Below are positions 32,465-40,970 of a stretch of 64,000 bases of DNA, piece after piece. Source of the stretch: Acidipropionibacterium sp. (lineage in GTDB: Bacteria; Actinomycetota; Actinomycetes; Propionibacteriales; Propionibacteriaceae); the NCBI GenBank assembly GCA_022647765.1, contig JALCLH010000004.1, forward strand, positions 186,001 through 250,000, read 5' to 3'. Below the pieces are notes generated by a model, which saw only the letters and a list, made by a program, of their open reading frames with translations, did no database searches and was not told the origin of the DNA. Within the stretch, counting starts at the first letter, position 1; every line of letters starts with the position of its first letter. The translations under genes were made by a program, and so were the position numbers.

Positions 32465-33740
32465 ATGAGTGACGTCGTCATCACCGGCTTCGGAGCCACC
32501 ACCCCGCTTGGGGGCGACGCCCCGAGCACCTGGGAAGGGCTGGTGGCCGGCCGCAACGGCGTCCACACCCTCACCGAGGACTGGGTCGAGGGCCTTCCGG
32601 TGCGGTTCGCCGCACAGGTCGTCGACGAGCCGACAAACCACATCCCGCACCCCAAGGCCCGCCGGATGGATCGCAGCTCCCAGCTGGCGATGGTGGCCGC
32701 CCAGGAGGCCTGGGCGGACGCCGGTCTGGAACTTCCGCACGACGCCGACGGCGATCTTGTCGACAACGGGATCGATCCGGAGCGCCTGGTGGTGTGCTGC
32801 GCCACCGGTATCGGCGGCCTGCACTCCCTGCTGGGGCAGTGGGACATCCAGAAGGATCGCGGTTTCCGGCGGGTGAGCCCGTTCACCATCCCGATGCTGA
32901 TGGCCAACGCTCCGGCCGCCAATATCGGGCTGCTGGTCAACGCCAAGGCCGGGGTGCACACCCCCGTGTCGGCCTGCGCCTCGTCGTCGGAGGCCATCTC
33001 GCTGGGGCTGGACCAGATCAATCTGGGCCGGGCCGATATCGCGGTGGTGGGCGGCACCGAGGCGGTCATCCATCCGCTGCCGCTGGCGGCCTTCTCCCAG
33101 ATGCAGGCGCTGTCGAAGCGCAATGACGATCCGGAGCATGCGTCGCGGCCGTGGGACACCGACCGGGACGGCTTCGTGCTGGGCGAGGGCGCTGCGGTGA
33201 TGGTCATCGAGACTCTCGAGCACGCCCGGGCGCGCGGCGCGAAGATCTACGGCACGCTGGCCGGGGGCCGGCATCTCGGCGGACTCCCACGACCTCGTCC
33301 AGCCCGACCCGACCGGTGCCGGGCAGGCGTCCGCGATGCGCAAGGCGCTGGTGGCCGCCGGCCTGTCGCCGGCCGACATCAATCACGTCAATGCCCATGC
33401 CACCTCGACCCCGCAGGGCGACATCGCTGAGGCCCACTCGATCCGCAGCACCCTTGGGGACGCCGCCGATCAGGTCCTGGTCAACGGCACCAAGTCGATG
33501 ACCGGACACCTGCTGGGCGGTGCGGGGGCGTTGGAGTCCTACGCGTCGGTGATGGCCCTGCTCACGCGCAAGGTGCCCGGCACGATCAATGTGGAGCACC
33601 TGGAGGAGGACCTTCCGGTCAACGTGGTCCGCCAGACCACCGAGTTGCCGGCCGGTGACCTGGCGGCCCTCAACAACTCCTTCGGCTTCGGCGGCCACAA
33701 TGTGACCCTGGCGTTCACCAACGCCAACTCGACCCGCTGA
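32465..33740 (+). CDS. fabF: 3-oxoacyl-ACP synthase II, one-base frameshift
   Basis: Elongates acyl-ACP chains. The first part (MSDVVITGFGATTPLGGDAP, the catalytic cysteine in VSACASSSEAISLG, DRDGFVLGEGAAVMVIE) and the second (VNAHATSTPQGD and GTKSMTGHLLGGAGAL with both catalytic histidines, NSFGFGGHNVTLAF) are in different frames. An extra G in a G-run near 33262-33266 is the cause; removing it gives LAGAGISADSHDLVQPDPTGAGQ and 424 residues with the full Cys-His-His triad. A sequence error is likely. The unit ends in a long perfect hairpin. Confidence 0.93.
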
Positions 33741-33750
33741 TTGTCCGTCG

Positions 33751-33796
33751 CACGCGCAGGTGCCCCCGTCCGATGGGACGGGGGCACCTGCGCGTG
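33751..33796 (+). terminator. Very strong hairpin terminator after fabF
   Basis: A perfect 21-bp stem (33751-33771 with 33776-33796) closes on a four-base GATG loop ten bases after the fabF stop. The stem includes a GTGCCCCCGTCC/GGACGGGGGCAC core. A U-run is lacking, as is common in GC-rich genomes. Confidence 0.75.
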
Positions 33797-33928
33797 TGCG
33801 CGCCTTGAAGAGTCGGGTAGCTGCGCGACTGGTTCTCCCGGGCGACGCTGCATCACAATTCCATCACGATCGCCACAACGGCGGCCGTGACCGTACGCAC
33901 AGGTTAGTCTCAACCTATAAAGGACACC

Positions 33929-33967
33929 ATGACATCGACGGATGCCATCAGCAAGGGACTGTCATGA
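33929..33967 (+). CDS. Putative 12-residue leader peptide upstream of the lipoprotein gene
   Basis: ATG at 33929 opens a micro-ORF encoding MTSTDAISKGLS, whose stop overlaps the lipoprotein ATG as ATGA. AAAGGACACC precedes it at ribosome-binding distance, and TATAAA lies eight bases further up. A short inverted repeat AGGTT-N6-AACCT is at 33901-33916. The lipoprotein's own start also has AAGGGA within the micro-ORF. Whether the peptide is made is not known; a coupled leader is the simplest reading. Confidence 0.4.
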   Translation: MTSTDAISKGLS

Positions 33968-34614
33968 CCGCACACTCATTTAGCCGTCGCAGCCTGCTCT
34001 ACGGCGTGGCCCTTGCCGCATTGGCCGGATGCGCTGGTAAGGGGGAGGGCGACCGATCAGCCAGTACCAGCGCAACCTCCGATAGTTCTGGTAGCAGTCA
34101 CTCGGGCCCCACATACGACTCGGTAGACAGCATAGGGGCGGTTAGCAACTCTGTTATTGTTGGTCGATTCACAACCTTTGACAAGGCAGTCGACGACGGC
34201 GGAGATCCCAACGGGGACGTCAAGCTTCCAATGCGAATCGGCACATTCAAGGTTGATCAGTCTGGCTCCGAGTTGCCCCCGGAAGTTCAAGTGGCCCTTC
34301 CTGTCTCAGGAGAAGGAGATGAGGACGATCCTCTTCTCGGAAAACTCAACGGAGTCAAGACTGGTACTACTTATCTATTCTTCGGCGAGAAGGTAGCAAA
34401 GAGCGAGAGAGGAGGCCTCCAACAATACGGGGATCTCTACAATATCGTGGGCCACGCCGATGGTATTTTTGAAGTTGATGGCGAGAAGGCAACTCCCGTT
34501 GGCCCCGGCATCCCTCGCACATCAGCACAGGTGAATACCAAGACCGCCACAAATTCAACCAAGTCTCAGACGTATTTGTTGGATGATCTTCTGAGGATCA
34601 AGACTAAGTCTTGA
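33964..34614 (+). CDS. Tat-exported lipoprotein of unknown function, lower GC
   Basis: A 216-residue protein whose signal SRRSLLYGVALAALAGC combines a twin-arginine-like SRRSLL motif with a lipobox (LAGC), so it is probably exported folded and lipid-anchored outside the membrane. A Ser/Gly/Thr-rich linker (about residues 28-48) leads to a soluble domain containing IGAVSNSVIVGRFTTF, ELPPEVQVALPVSGEGDEDDPL and TGTTYLFFGEKVA. I do not recognise a family for the domain. Codons with A/T in third position are far more common than in the neighbours, which suggests acquisition. The start at 33964 is set by the signal peptide. Confidence 0.75.
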   Translation: MTAHSFSRRSLLYGVALAALAGCAGKGEGDRSASTSATSDSSGSSHSGPTYDSVDSIGAVSNSVIVGRFTTFDKAVDDGGDPNGDVKLPMRIGTFKVDQSGSELPPEVQVALPVSGEGDEDDPLLGKLNGVKTGTTYLFFGEKVAKSERGGLQQYGDLYNIVGHADGIFEVDGEKATPVGPGIPRTSAQVNTKTATNSTKSQTYLLDDLLRIKTKS

Positions 34615-34760
34615 CGCAGATCGGCGATCTCAGCCCGCAGATTGATCCCCTCGCGGCAGGCCTCGGCTCATTCTCGTCACACAGCGCTCTGATGTCCCCG
34701 TCCCTGTGAGGACGGGGACACAAGGATCATTGAGCATCAACGGTTGGTGGGATCTATGAG

Positions 34761-35019
34761 TTATCGGTCGTAGACCTCGCGACGATGGCCGAGAGTCCAC
34801 CACGACGACAAGCAGCCTGCTGTCTTCGACGGTATAGATCACCCAGTAATTGCCGACACGGATTCGAAGCCCATCACGACCTTTCAGAGCTTTCGCTCCC
34901 GGCGGCTGAGGGTCGACCGCGAGAAGGGTGATGGCGCCGTGGATGCGGGCCTGGTCCTGACGGTCGATCTTCTTCAGCGCGCGCAGGGCGGCGGGGCGTA
35001 CCTCGATGTCATATGACAT
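34761..35019 (-). CDS. RelE/ParE-family toxin, one-base frameshift near the 3' end
   Basis: A small mRNA-interferase-fold toxin: MSYDIEVRPAALRALKKIDRQDQARIHGAITLL, GAKALKGRDGLRIRVGNYWVIYTVEDSRLLVVVV. The standard RelE ending LGHRREVYDR is present one frame away, with a stop at 34761. Removing the extra base near 34797 gives VVVVTLGHRREVYDR and 85 residues. As assembled the frame runs on to 34630 and ends in unrelated sequence. It follows the antitoxin gene by eight bases. The arginines and terminal tyrosine typical of active RelE toxins are there in the restored frame. Confidence 0.82.
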
Positions 35020-35027
35020 GGTCCGGT

Positions 35028-35273
35028 TCACCAGCCCAGGTCTGCCTTGACCTGATCCCATGGAATGTTCGGGTCTTCCTCCGCCATAGCGGCGTCAAAG
35101 GCGGCGATATCGTCTACTTCTTCTGCCGCCTCCACGAGACGGTTGTACTCAGCCGCAGAAATGACGACCGCCTGAGCCTCCCCGCGGCGCTCGATGATGA
35201 CCGGCTCACGCTGGGCGGGCTGGATGACGGCAGCGAAGCTCTTGCGGGCTTCGGAAGCGGTGACCGTAGACAT
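35028..35273 (-). CDS. Phd/YefM-type antitoxin
   Basis: An 81-residue antitoxin: MSTVTASEARKSFAAVIQPAQREPVIIERRGEAQAVVISAAEYNRLVEAAE is the Phd/YefM DNA-binding half. The acidic tail (EEDPNIPWDQVKADLGW) should wrap the toxin. I chose the ATG at 35273; the track start at 35309 adds 12 unrelated residues. Placed first in the operon with the toxin eight bases behind, as usual for these pairs. The protein likely represses its own promoter, in the 55 bases before the acetyltransferase gene. Confidence 0.87.
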   Translation of the reverse strand: MSTVTASEARKSFAAVIQPAQREPVIIERRGEAQAVVISAAEYNRLVEAAEEVDDIAAFDAAMAEEDPNIPWDQVKADLGW

Positions 35274-35327
35274 GCTTGAATTGCACAAGATTGAGGCAGG
35301 ACTGTACATCAGACGACCTCCCGTTCG

Positions 35328-35822
35328 TCAGATCAGATCGAGATGCATGTCGTAGTTGGGGAGGTTCTGACCCCGTATCCAGTTCTGTTCGTTCACTCGG
35401 TCGACCACAAAACCGAGCCTCTCGAACACCGGCCGGGCGGTTCTACTCGCGTGCGTGTGCACGCGGCTGAGACCCAGATCTTCGGCTTGAGCGATCACCC
35501 GCTGCACCAGAAGGCGGGCCGCTCCACGGCATCCCCAATCGGGATGGACGAACAACATGTCGAGCAATCCCTCATCAGTGACGTCGACGAACCCCACTAC
35601 GACTTCGTTCTCGACGGCGACGAAGGTGTGGGAACCGAGCCGCCGCCGTCGCCATTCCGTGAGATTGATCGAATCGGGAGCCCATGCGACAACCTGTTCA
35701 GGAGAGTAGTCCGCCACCGCCGTCTCGCGTACTGCAGCGTAGAACACATTCCATGTCGCGAGCGTGTCCCGAGCACCGAATCGGCGCACCACAATAGCAG
35801 CTGACTGACTACTCATCGTCAT
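35328..35822 (-). CDS. GNAT family N-acetyltransferase
   Basis: A 164-residue GNAT protein: VRRFGARDTLATWNVFYAAVRETAVADYSPEQVVAWAP, then FVAVENEVVVGFVDV, LLDMLFVHPDWGCRGAARLLVQRVIAQAE with the acetyl-CoA loop (Q/R-x-x-G/A shape, here GCRGAA), and HASRTARPVFERLGF. The 'YSPEQVVAWAP' start is typical of the YafP-like group. The substrate is unknown. It overlaps the upstream acetyltransferase gene by 14 bases (8 if the second ATG at 35816 is used), so the two are cotranscribed. Confidence 0.83.
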   Translation of the reverse strand: MTMSSQSAAIVVRRFGARDTLATWNVFYAAVRETAVADYSPEQVVAWAPDSINLTEWRRRRLGSHTFVAVENEVVVGFVDVTDEGLLDMLFVHPDWGCRGAARLLVQRVIAQAEDLGLSRVHTHASRTARPVFERLGFVVDRVNEQNWIRGQNLPNYDMHLDLI

Positions 35823-36303
35823 CTTCTTGCCCGTCTCGTGGTGATCGAGATTGCATCACGACATGGGTGGCGGTCTCGCCAACCGGGCTGAAGCCTTGGC
35901 GTTCGTACAGCGCCCGTGCGCGAAGGTTGGCCTTGTGCACCTGGAGTGTCACCGGCAGGTCTGCTTTCGCTGATTCAGCGACGGTCCATTCGATGGCGGC
36001 CGATCCAGCTCCTTGCCCCTGGTGGTCCGGGTGTATTTCGAGGCTCTCGATGAAGACGCCGTCCGGCCGACGTTCAAGGTAGATGGCGCCCACATCGGTA
36101 CCATCCTCGCTGATGATGTGCACATCGATGGGGTGGGCCGTGCGCGCGGTGAAGAAACCTCTCTCCCACGCTGCTGCGCGCTCGTCGTAGAGTTCGCCGC
36201 TCAGCACTGCATAGGCGGCCTTGTGAAGGTCACGGAGCCAGTCACGATCCGGGCTCGTGGCCGGGCGCACACCGAATGGCGGAACCGCTGCGGTGATGTC
36301 CAT
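35809..36303 (-). CDS. GNAT family N-acetyltransferase
   Basis: A 164-residue GNAT protein: FGVRPATSPDRDWLRDLHKAAYAV, VGAIYLERRPDGVFIESLEIHPDHQGQGAGSAAIEW (acetyl-CoA loop QGQGAG), VTLQVHKANLRARALYERQGFSPVGET. The VHKANLRARALYERQGF ending is common in GNATs acting on amino groups of small molecules. GGGGAG lies nine bases before the ATG. It forms an overlapping pair with the next gene. Confidence 0.83.
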   Translation of the reverse strand: MDITAAVPPFGVRPATSPDRDWLRDLHKAAYAVLSGELYDERAAAWERGFFTARTAHPIDVHIISEDGTDVGAIYLERRPDGVFIESLEIHPDHQGQGAGSAAIEWTVAESAKADLPVTLQVHKANLRARALYERQGFSPVGETATHVVMQSRSPRDGQEDDDE

Positions 36304-36355
36304 GACGAGTTGCTCTCCCCTCTGGGTATGCGCATGTGTCCGATCACATCGAAGG

Positions 36356-37566
36356 TTATCGGCGCTGAAGCGCGACCGTGAGGGCGACGGCGATGATGAG
36401 CGCCCCGATACTGGCGATGAGCGCCCACCCCGGGAGAACGGTCGCGTGCGCGTTGGCGTGGAGGATGAGAGTTCCGGCGGCCGATCCGACAGCGGAGCCG
36501 ATGTACATGGCCGCCATCAGCCAGGCGACGATCTCAACCGATCGGCCGGGCCGCACGCTGGTGAACGCCGCCTTGCCCGATGGCCACCGACGCCCAGCCC
36601 GCCGCGCCCCAGACGAGCGCCGCCACGATCCACAGCACCGGATTGCGGGTGAGCCAGAGCAGCAGGAACGCGACCGTGAGCAGAGCGGGCGCGACCAGCA
36701 GCAGGCGTCCGCCATCGACCCGATTGAGGACCTTGCCCGCGCTCCAGGAGCCGAGCACCCCGCCGATGCCCCACGCCCACACCAGAGCGAACCCGAGGCC
36801 ATGAGTGCCCGGCATCGGCGGCAATAGGCATCAGGTAGGTGTACAGGCCCAGGGACCCGATGCCGAGCAGGAACGCCAGCACCACCCCGCCCGCCAGCAC
36901 CCGCGTCGCATGTCCTGTCGCAGCGCTGTCGGCGGCGGCCTGCGGCGCGGCGGCCAGGGGCGGGATCATCGCGCCGCGGGCGGCGATCGCCGCCAGGCCG
37001 ATCAGCGCGAGCACCACGATGAGGCCGATGGTGGCGCGCCATCCGATGCGCCCGGCGATGAGCATGCCGATGGGCACCCCGGCCACGGTTCCCAAAGACA
37101 GCCCGAACGTGACCATCGCCATGGCCGCTCCACGCCTGCCGGGCAGCATGACGCCGGCGGCCCCGGTCGCCAGCGCGGTGAGCGCCCCGGCTCCGGCGCC
37201 GGCAACTGCGCGGGCGGCGAGGAACACGCCCAGCGACGGGCTGGCGGCAGTGATCGCGCTACCGACGGTGAACACGGCCAGGGCGATGAGCAGGGCGCGG
37301 CGGGTGGTGCCGGTGCGGGTCAGGACGCCGGGCAGCCACGGTGCGCTCAGGGCGTAGGCCGCGGTGAACGTGGCGACGCCCAGTCCGACGGAGCCCTGGC
37401 TGACGTGCAGCGAGGACGCGATGTCGGGCAGGATGCCCGCGATGACGTATGAGTTGATTCCCAGTGCCGTGGCGGACAGCACCAGAGGCCACAACTTCTT
37501 GAACAACATGCTTTCCAATTCTCGGTATTCAGTTGCTGTTCCCGCACCGTTCACCGGTGTGGACAT
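36356..37566 (-). CDS. MFS transporter (DHA1-like), two one-base frameshifts
   Basis: A drug/metabolite transporter with twelve expected helices. The N-terminal half (LWPLVLSATALGINSYVIAGILPDIASSL, RALLIALAVFTVGSAITAASP, FGLSLGTVAGVPIGMLIAGRIGWR) is in one frame, the middle (ALVWAWGIGGVLGSWSAGKVLNRVDGGR) in a second and the end (SVEIVAWLMAAMYIGSAVGSAAGTLIL) in a third. Extra bases near 36808 and 36571 account for both. With both removed the joins read AADAGTHGLGFALVW and IGQAAFTSVRPG, giving 402 residues. The ATG at 37566 is used; 37509 is an alternative. It diverges from a LysR gene that probably controls it. Confidence 0.82.
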
Positions 37567-37674
37567 GACCAACTGTTGTCGCTCATGCGCGTCTGAGCGA
37601 GATCCAAACCACGAAGACAGTGATCGTTCATCACGATCAGTACAGTGTGGTGATGAGCGAGATAAGGAGACAGG

Positions 37675-38558
37675 ATGGCTGATTTCGAGTTGCGGCAGGT
37701 GCGCATCTTCGTCACCGTCGCCGAGGAGCTGCACTTCCGCCGGGCGGCCGAGCGCCTGTACCTGCCGCAGTCAGTGGTCAGCGAACAGGTCAAACGGCTG
37801 GAGCACGTGCTCGGCGTCGAACTGTTCGACCGCACCCGCAGGAACGTCGCCCTCACCCCGGCCGGAGCGAGCCTCCTGCCGCGCGCCCGCACCATCCTCA
37901 ATGACGCGGCCGCATTCAGCGCCGCGGCCAGCCAGTACCGGCCCGAGCCGGTGCTGCGACTGGGGACCGGGTGCGAGATGGGCCGACGGCTCCCGCTGGT
38001 CCTCAAGGAACTCGCCCGCCAAGGCTATGCCGCGCGCGCCGATGAACTGCCGCCGAAGCAACGAGCGACTGCTCTTGTGGACGGCGCGCTGGACGCCGCA
38101 TTCTTCCGAGGCCGCGTCCAGAACTCGATGCTGCGCGGCGAGCACGTGTGGGACGAGCGGCTCATCGCCGCCATGCCGGAGAACCATCCGCTCGCCAGCC
38201 GAAATCGGCGTCGATCGAGGAACTCGCCGAATGGCCGGTGGCGCTTGCACCCTATGACGCCAATCCCGCGCTCAACGATCTGATGCGCAAGGCCTACGAG
38301 AACCACGGGCTGAAACTGGACGTGAGCATGCCGTTCACCACCGTCGAGGCCACATTCGCCGTGCTGGCCGCGAGCCCGACGCCGGCGTGGACGCCGGTCT
38401 ACGACACCTACGAGGCCGAACACCAGTACGAAGGAATCCGAGTCATCGGAATTGAGCCGGCCATCACAATCCCCACCTTCCTGGCGGCCGCGCCCACGAT
38501 CCAGGACCGTTGGTACAACGATCTCGAAGACGCATGCCAGGCGATCGCCCCCTGGTGA
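37675..38558 (+). CDS. LysR-family transcriptional regulator, one-base frameshift
   Basis: The N-terminal winged helix ELRQVRIFVTVAEELHFRRAAERLYLPQSVVSEQVKRLEHVLGVELFDRTRRNVALTPAG is typical LysR. The effector domain begins in the same frame (VLRLGTGCEMGRRLPLVLKEL) and continues in another (SIEELAEWPVALAPYDANPALNDL to PTFLAAAPTIQDRWYNDL). One C is missing near 38205; restoring it gives HPLAQPKSASIEEL and 294 residues. It lies divergent from the MFS gene, with 108 bases between, the normal layout for a LysR protein and its target. AAGGAGACAGG-like sequence (GGAGACAGG) precedes the ATG. Confidence 0.85.
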
Positions 38559-38571
38559 TGCTTGGTAGTTG

Positions 38572-38677
38572 CTATGCGGCTCTGTGCACTTGTAGCGCAC
38601 GCGAATCCGCTCTAGATGGCGCTATCAGCGGGTTTCAGACCGATCTGGTCCCGCCACAAATGCACAGAGCCACATAG
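38572..38677. mobile_element. MITE-like element with 22-bp terminal inverted repeats
   Basis: The 106-bp segment is bounded by inverted repeats matching at 20 of 22 positions, with the core GGCTCTGTGCA and its complement TGCACAGAGCC. It is too short to code for anything and has an internal TAGCGC/GCGCTA pair. The GGCTCTG end resembles ISL3-family inverted repeats, which is recognition by eye only. I see no target-site duplication. Confidence 0.5.
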
Positions 38678-38764
38678 GCACTCTGCCCATGAGTTTCTCA
38701 AGACAGCGCAGCCAGGAATACGCGACCGCGCAGACACAGACGACAGAGACTGAAGGCAGGGGCC

Positions 38765-38810
38765 TCAACCCACCTGACTGGACAGCCAGCTGACGTCCAG
38801 CTCAGGAACA
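38765..38810 (-). pseudogene. Fragment of a DUF3145 gene 3' end
   Basis: Minus-strand translation reads PELDVSWLSSQVG followed by a stop, identical to the last residues of the intact DUF3145 protein at 39583-40104. The DNA matches with only a few substitutions. Upstream of the fragment the resemblance stops and the structured repeat (copy 2) begins about 70 bases on. It looks like the remnant of a duplication rather than a gene. Confidence 0.6.
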
Positions 38811-38879
38811 CCAACGCGACCCGCTGAGCGAGTTCGCCTCTCGGCTCCTTCTCAGCTCGTCGCGCGGCAACTCGCCAGG

Positions 38880-39097
38880 CCACGAGGCGCCCCTTCGTCG
38901 ACGAGACGCCCGCTAGATGAGGCGTCTCGTCGCGGAAGAGGCGCCTCGTCGTTGGGGTGGGTCGAGATTCCGGTGCTCGGGGCCGTCGACCCAGGTCCCG
39001 TGGTGATGGAATCGGCCACATGGCGGTCGCGGACCGGATATTCCAGGCCCTGCCCCACCACTGGCCATTTCCGGCATCCAGCACGATGGTGGCCATG
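38880..39097 (-). repeat. Structured intergenic repeat, copy 2 (short form)
   Basis: Inverse-orientation partner of 22013-22319. The nested palindrome is here too: outer arms ACGAGGCGCC (38882-38891) and GGCGCCTCGT (38940-38949), inner arms ACGAGACGCC (38901-38910) and GGCGTCTCGT (38921-38930). The remainder matches copy 1 without its roughly 90-base extra module. With the MITE-like element and the gene fragment this fills the 600-base gap after the LysR gene. Confidence 0.8.
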
Positions 39098-39158
39098 TCT
39101 GCCGGGGTGTGGTGCTCACCGGACGCCGACCACCAATGGCCCCCCTGGAATCACTCAT

Positions 39159-39569
39159 CTAGTCATTAGCGGGTCCTGGACCCTCGAAGGGCGGCGGCGC
39201 AAACCATCCATACTCTTCGCCCGGTTGATGCCAGGACGGCACGTCGGGGGATGGACTAGCTTCCGGGGAGAGTCCGTCAGAATCACGGTGCTCGTCGATG
39301 ATGTCGCATTGCGGCGCCGCTATCCGCAGCAGCTGGATCAGCTGAGTCCCCTCCCGATCCGACCAGTCGAGTGCCTCCTGCGTATCCCAGTCGCCAAAGT
39401 CGGGATGATGCACCTCCCAGTGGCTCTCCCACGCCTTCAGTCGGTCAGCCAACTCATCATCGTCACAAAGCCCCAACTCATCGGGATACGCCTCCCCCAT
39501 CTCGCCCCACAACGGCCACGGATGACTCCAGTCCGCGAAGAACCGGAACCTCTGCCTGCGCTCTGCCAT
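39159..39569 (-). CDS. Hypothetical protein, acidic and Trp-rich
   Basis: A 136-residue soluble protein I do not recognise. It starts MAERRQRFRFFADWSHPWPLWGEMGEAYPDELGL, has DDDELADRLKAWESHWEVHHPDFGDWDTQEALDW, and ends in a Pro-rich tail (PSPDVPSWHQPGEEYGWFAPPPFEGPGP). Tryptophan and acidic residues are unusually common. It follows the DUF3145 gene by 13 bases on the same strand, with GAGGG upstream of the ATG, so the two are probably cotranscribed. The pattern of Trp and Asp resembles some contact-system immunity proteins, but I see no toxin partner. Confidence 0.6.
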   Translation of the reverse strand: MAERRQRFRFFADWSHPWPLWGEMGEAYPDELGLCDDDELADRLKAWESHWEVHHPDFGDWDTQEALDWSDREGTQLIQLLRIAAPQCDIIDEHRDSDGLSPEASPSPDVPSWHQPGEEYGWFAPPPFEGPGPAND

Positions 39570-39582
39570 GGGTCGCGCACCC

Positions 39583-40104
39583 TCAGCCCACCTGACTCGA
39601 CAGCCAGCTCACGTCCAGCTCGGGATCGCGGGCGCGGTATGCCTCCAGCTCGACATCCCAGGGCTCCCCCAGCAGATCTGCGAGATCGGCCTGCAGATCG
39701 GTGCCCTCCCGGCGGGCCTGGAGCATCGCCAGCCGCAGCCGGTTCTCGTCCACGAGCACGTCGCCGGCCGCACTGGTGGTGGCGGAGAAGACGCCGAGGG
39801 ATGGCGTCACGCTCCAGCGGTGCCCCAACCCGTCGCAGCCCTCGGCGCCGGCGTCCACGGTGAGTTCGAACCGAAGCCGACCCCAGCCGGCCAGCGTGGA
39901 CACCAGCCCGGCGGCCTGCTGCTGACTGCCCTGCCATGCGACCTCGCAGCACCAGCTGCCCGGCTCCACCGGCTGGCGATCCCACTGCATGGGCGAAGAC
40001 ATACTGACGGCGGCGGTGGCTGACCACTCGATGTGGCTGCGCAGCGCCGTCGGTGCCGAGTGGATGAAGAGCATCCCACTCGCATCGTGTGCGTAATTGT
40101 TCAC
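39583..40104 (-). CDS. DUF3145 family protein
   Basis: A 173-residue actinobacterial protein of unknown function with the DUF3145 pattern: GMLFIHSAPTALRSHIEWS, MQWDRQPVEPGSWCCEVAWQGSQQQAAGLVSTLAGWGRLRFELT, SVTPSLGVFSATTSAAGDVLVDENRLR. I chose the GTG at 40104, six bases after GGGGAGGA; the track's longer form reads through a non-family stretch. The C-terminal residues are duplicated as a fragment 800 bases downstream. Confidence 0.8.
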   Translation of the reverse strand: MNNYAHDASGMLFIHSAPTALRSHIEWSATAAVSMSSPMQWDRQPVEPGSWCCEVAWQGSQQQAAGLVSTLAGWGRLRFELTVDAGAEGCDGLGHRWSVTPSLGVFSATTSAAGDVLVDENRLRLAMLQARREGTDLQADLADLLGEPWDVELEAYRARDPELDVSWLSSQVG

Positions 40105-40228
40105 GGCCGTCCTCCCCTTGGTCCACGCATCTTCCCCAACACGTGGCGTCCGGAAGGACGAACAACGCCCAGTCTGCCCCGTCGCAGGTGCGGGCTTCAA
40201 CCCCGCCCGGCGAGTCGGCGTCAAGAAT

Positions 40229-40933
40229 TTACGAGTAGTCCCTGGCGCCGAAGATCGCGGTGCCCACTCTCACCACCGTCGCGCCGTGGCTGATGGCCTC
40301 CTCGAAGTCCCCCGACATCCCCATCGACAGCTCATCCCACGAGCTGGTCTTCGGCGCCTCCTCGCGCAACCGGGCCTGCAGATCCTGCATCCGCTGGAAA
40401 CAGGCCGCCACCCGGGAGCGGTCCGGGGAGTTGATCGCCACCGTCATCAGGCCCTTGACATTGAGGGCGTCGAAGGCGGCCAGCTCGCGGGCCAGTGCCG
40501 GGGCGTCCTCGGGTGCGATGCCGGACTTCTGCGGCTCCCCCGAGGAGTTCACCTCCACCAGCACATCCAGCTGCCGTCCCTCACGTTCCAGCCGCTTGGC
40601 GAGCTCGCGGGCGAGTTTCAGCGAGTCGAGGCTGGACACCTCGGTGGCGAAGCGCGCGGCGTCGCGGGCCTTGTTGGTCTGAAGGTGACCGATGATCACC
40701 CATTCGATCCCGGGGTGGGTCTCGCGCAGCTCACGCCACTTGCCGATCGCCTCCTGCACCCGGTTCTCCCCGAACCGCGTGCAGCCGGCCTCGATGGCGT
40801 CCAGCACCGCGGCGACCGGGTGAGTCTTGCTGACCGGTAGCAGGCTCACTTCGGAGGGATCGCGTCCGGCCTGCAGGCAGGCGGCGTCGATCCGGGCTCG
40901 TACGGTGGCCAGGTTGTCAGCGATGGAGGTCAT
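40229..40933 (-). CDS. YggS-family pyridoxal-phosphate homeostasis protein
   Basis: A 234-residue TIM-barrel PLP-binding protein without catalytic activity of its own, involved in keeping the PLP pool. The PLP lysine is in LLPVSKTHP. FGENRVQEAIGKW, EWVIIGHLQTNKAR, EVNSSGEPQKSGI and DELSMGMSGDFEEAISHGATVVRVGTAIFG are the family motifs. In many actinobacteria it sits in the cell-division cluster; here it stands between DUF3145 and the VWA genes. Confidence 0.92.
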   Translation of the reverse strand: MTSIADNLATVRARIDAACLQAGRDPSEVSLLPVSKTHPVAAVLDAIEAGCTRFGENRVQEAIGKWRELRETHPGIEWVIIGHLQTNKARDAARFATEVSSLDSLKLARELAKRLEREGRQLDVLVEVNSSGEPQKSGIAPEDAPALARELAAFDALNVKGLMTVAINSPDRSRVAACFQRMQDLQARLREEAPKTSSWDELSMGMSGDFEEAISHGATVVRVGTAIFGARDYS

Positions 40934-40970
40934 GCCCCCGACTCAACCACACCCCACGGCCGGCCGCGCA

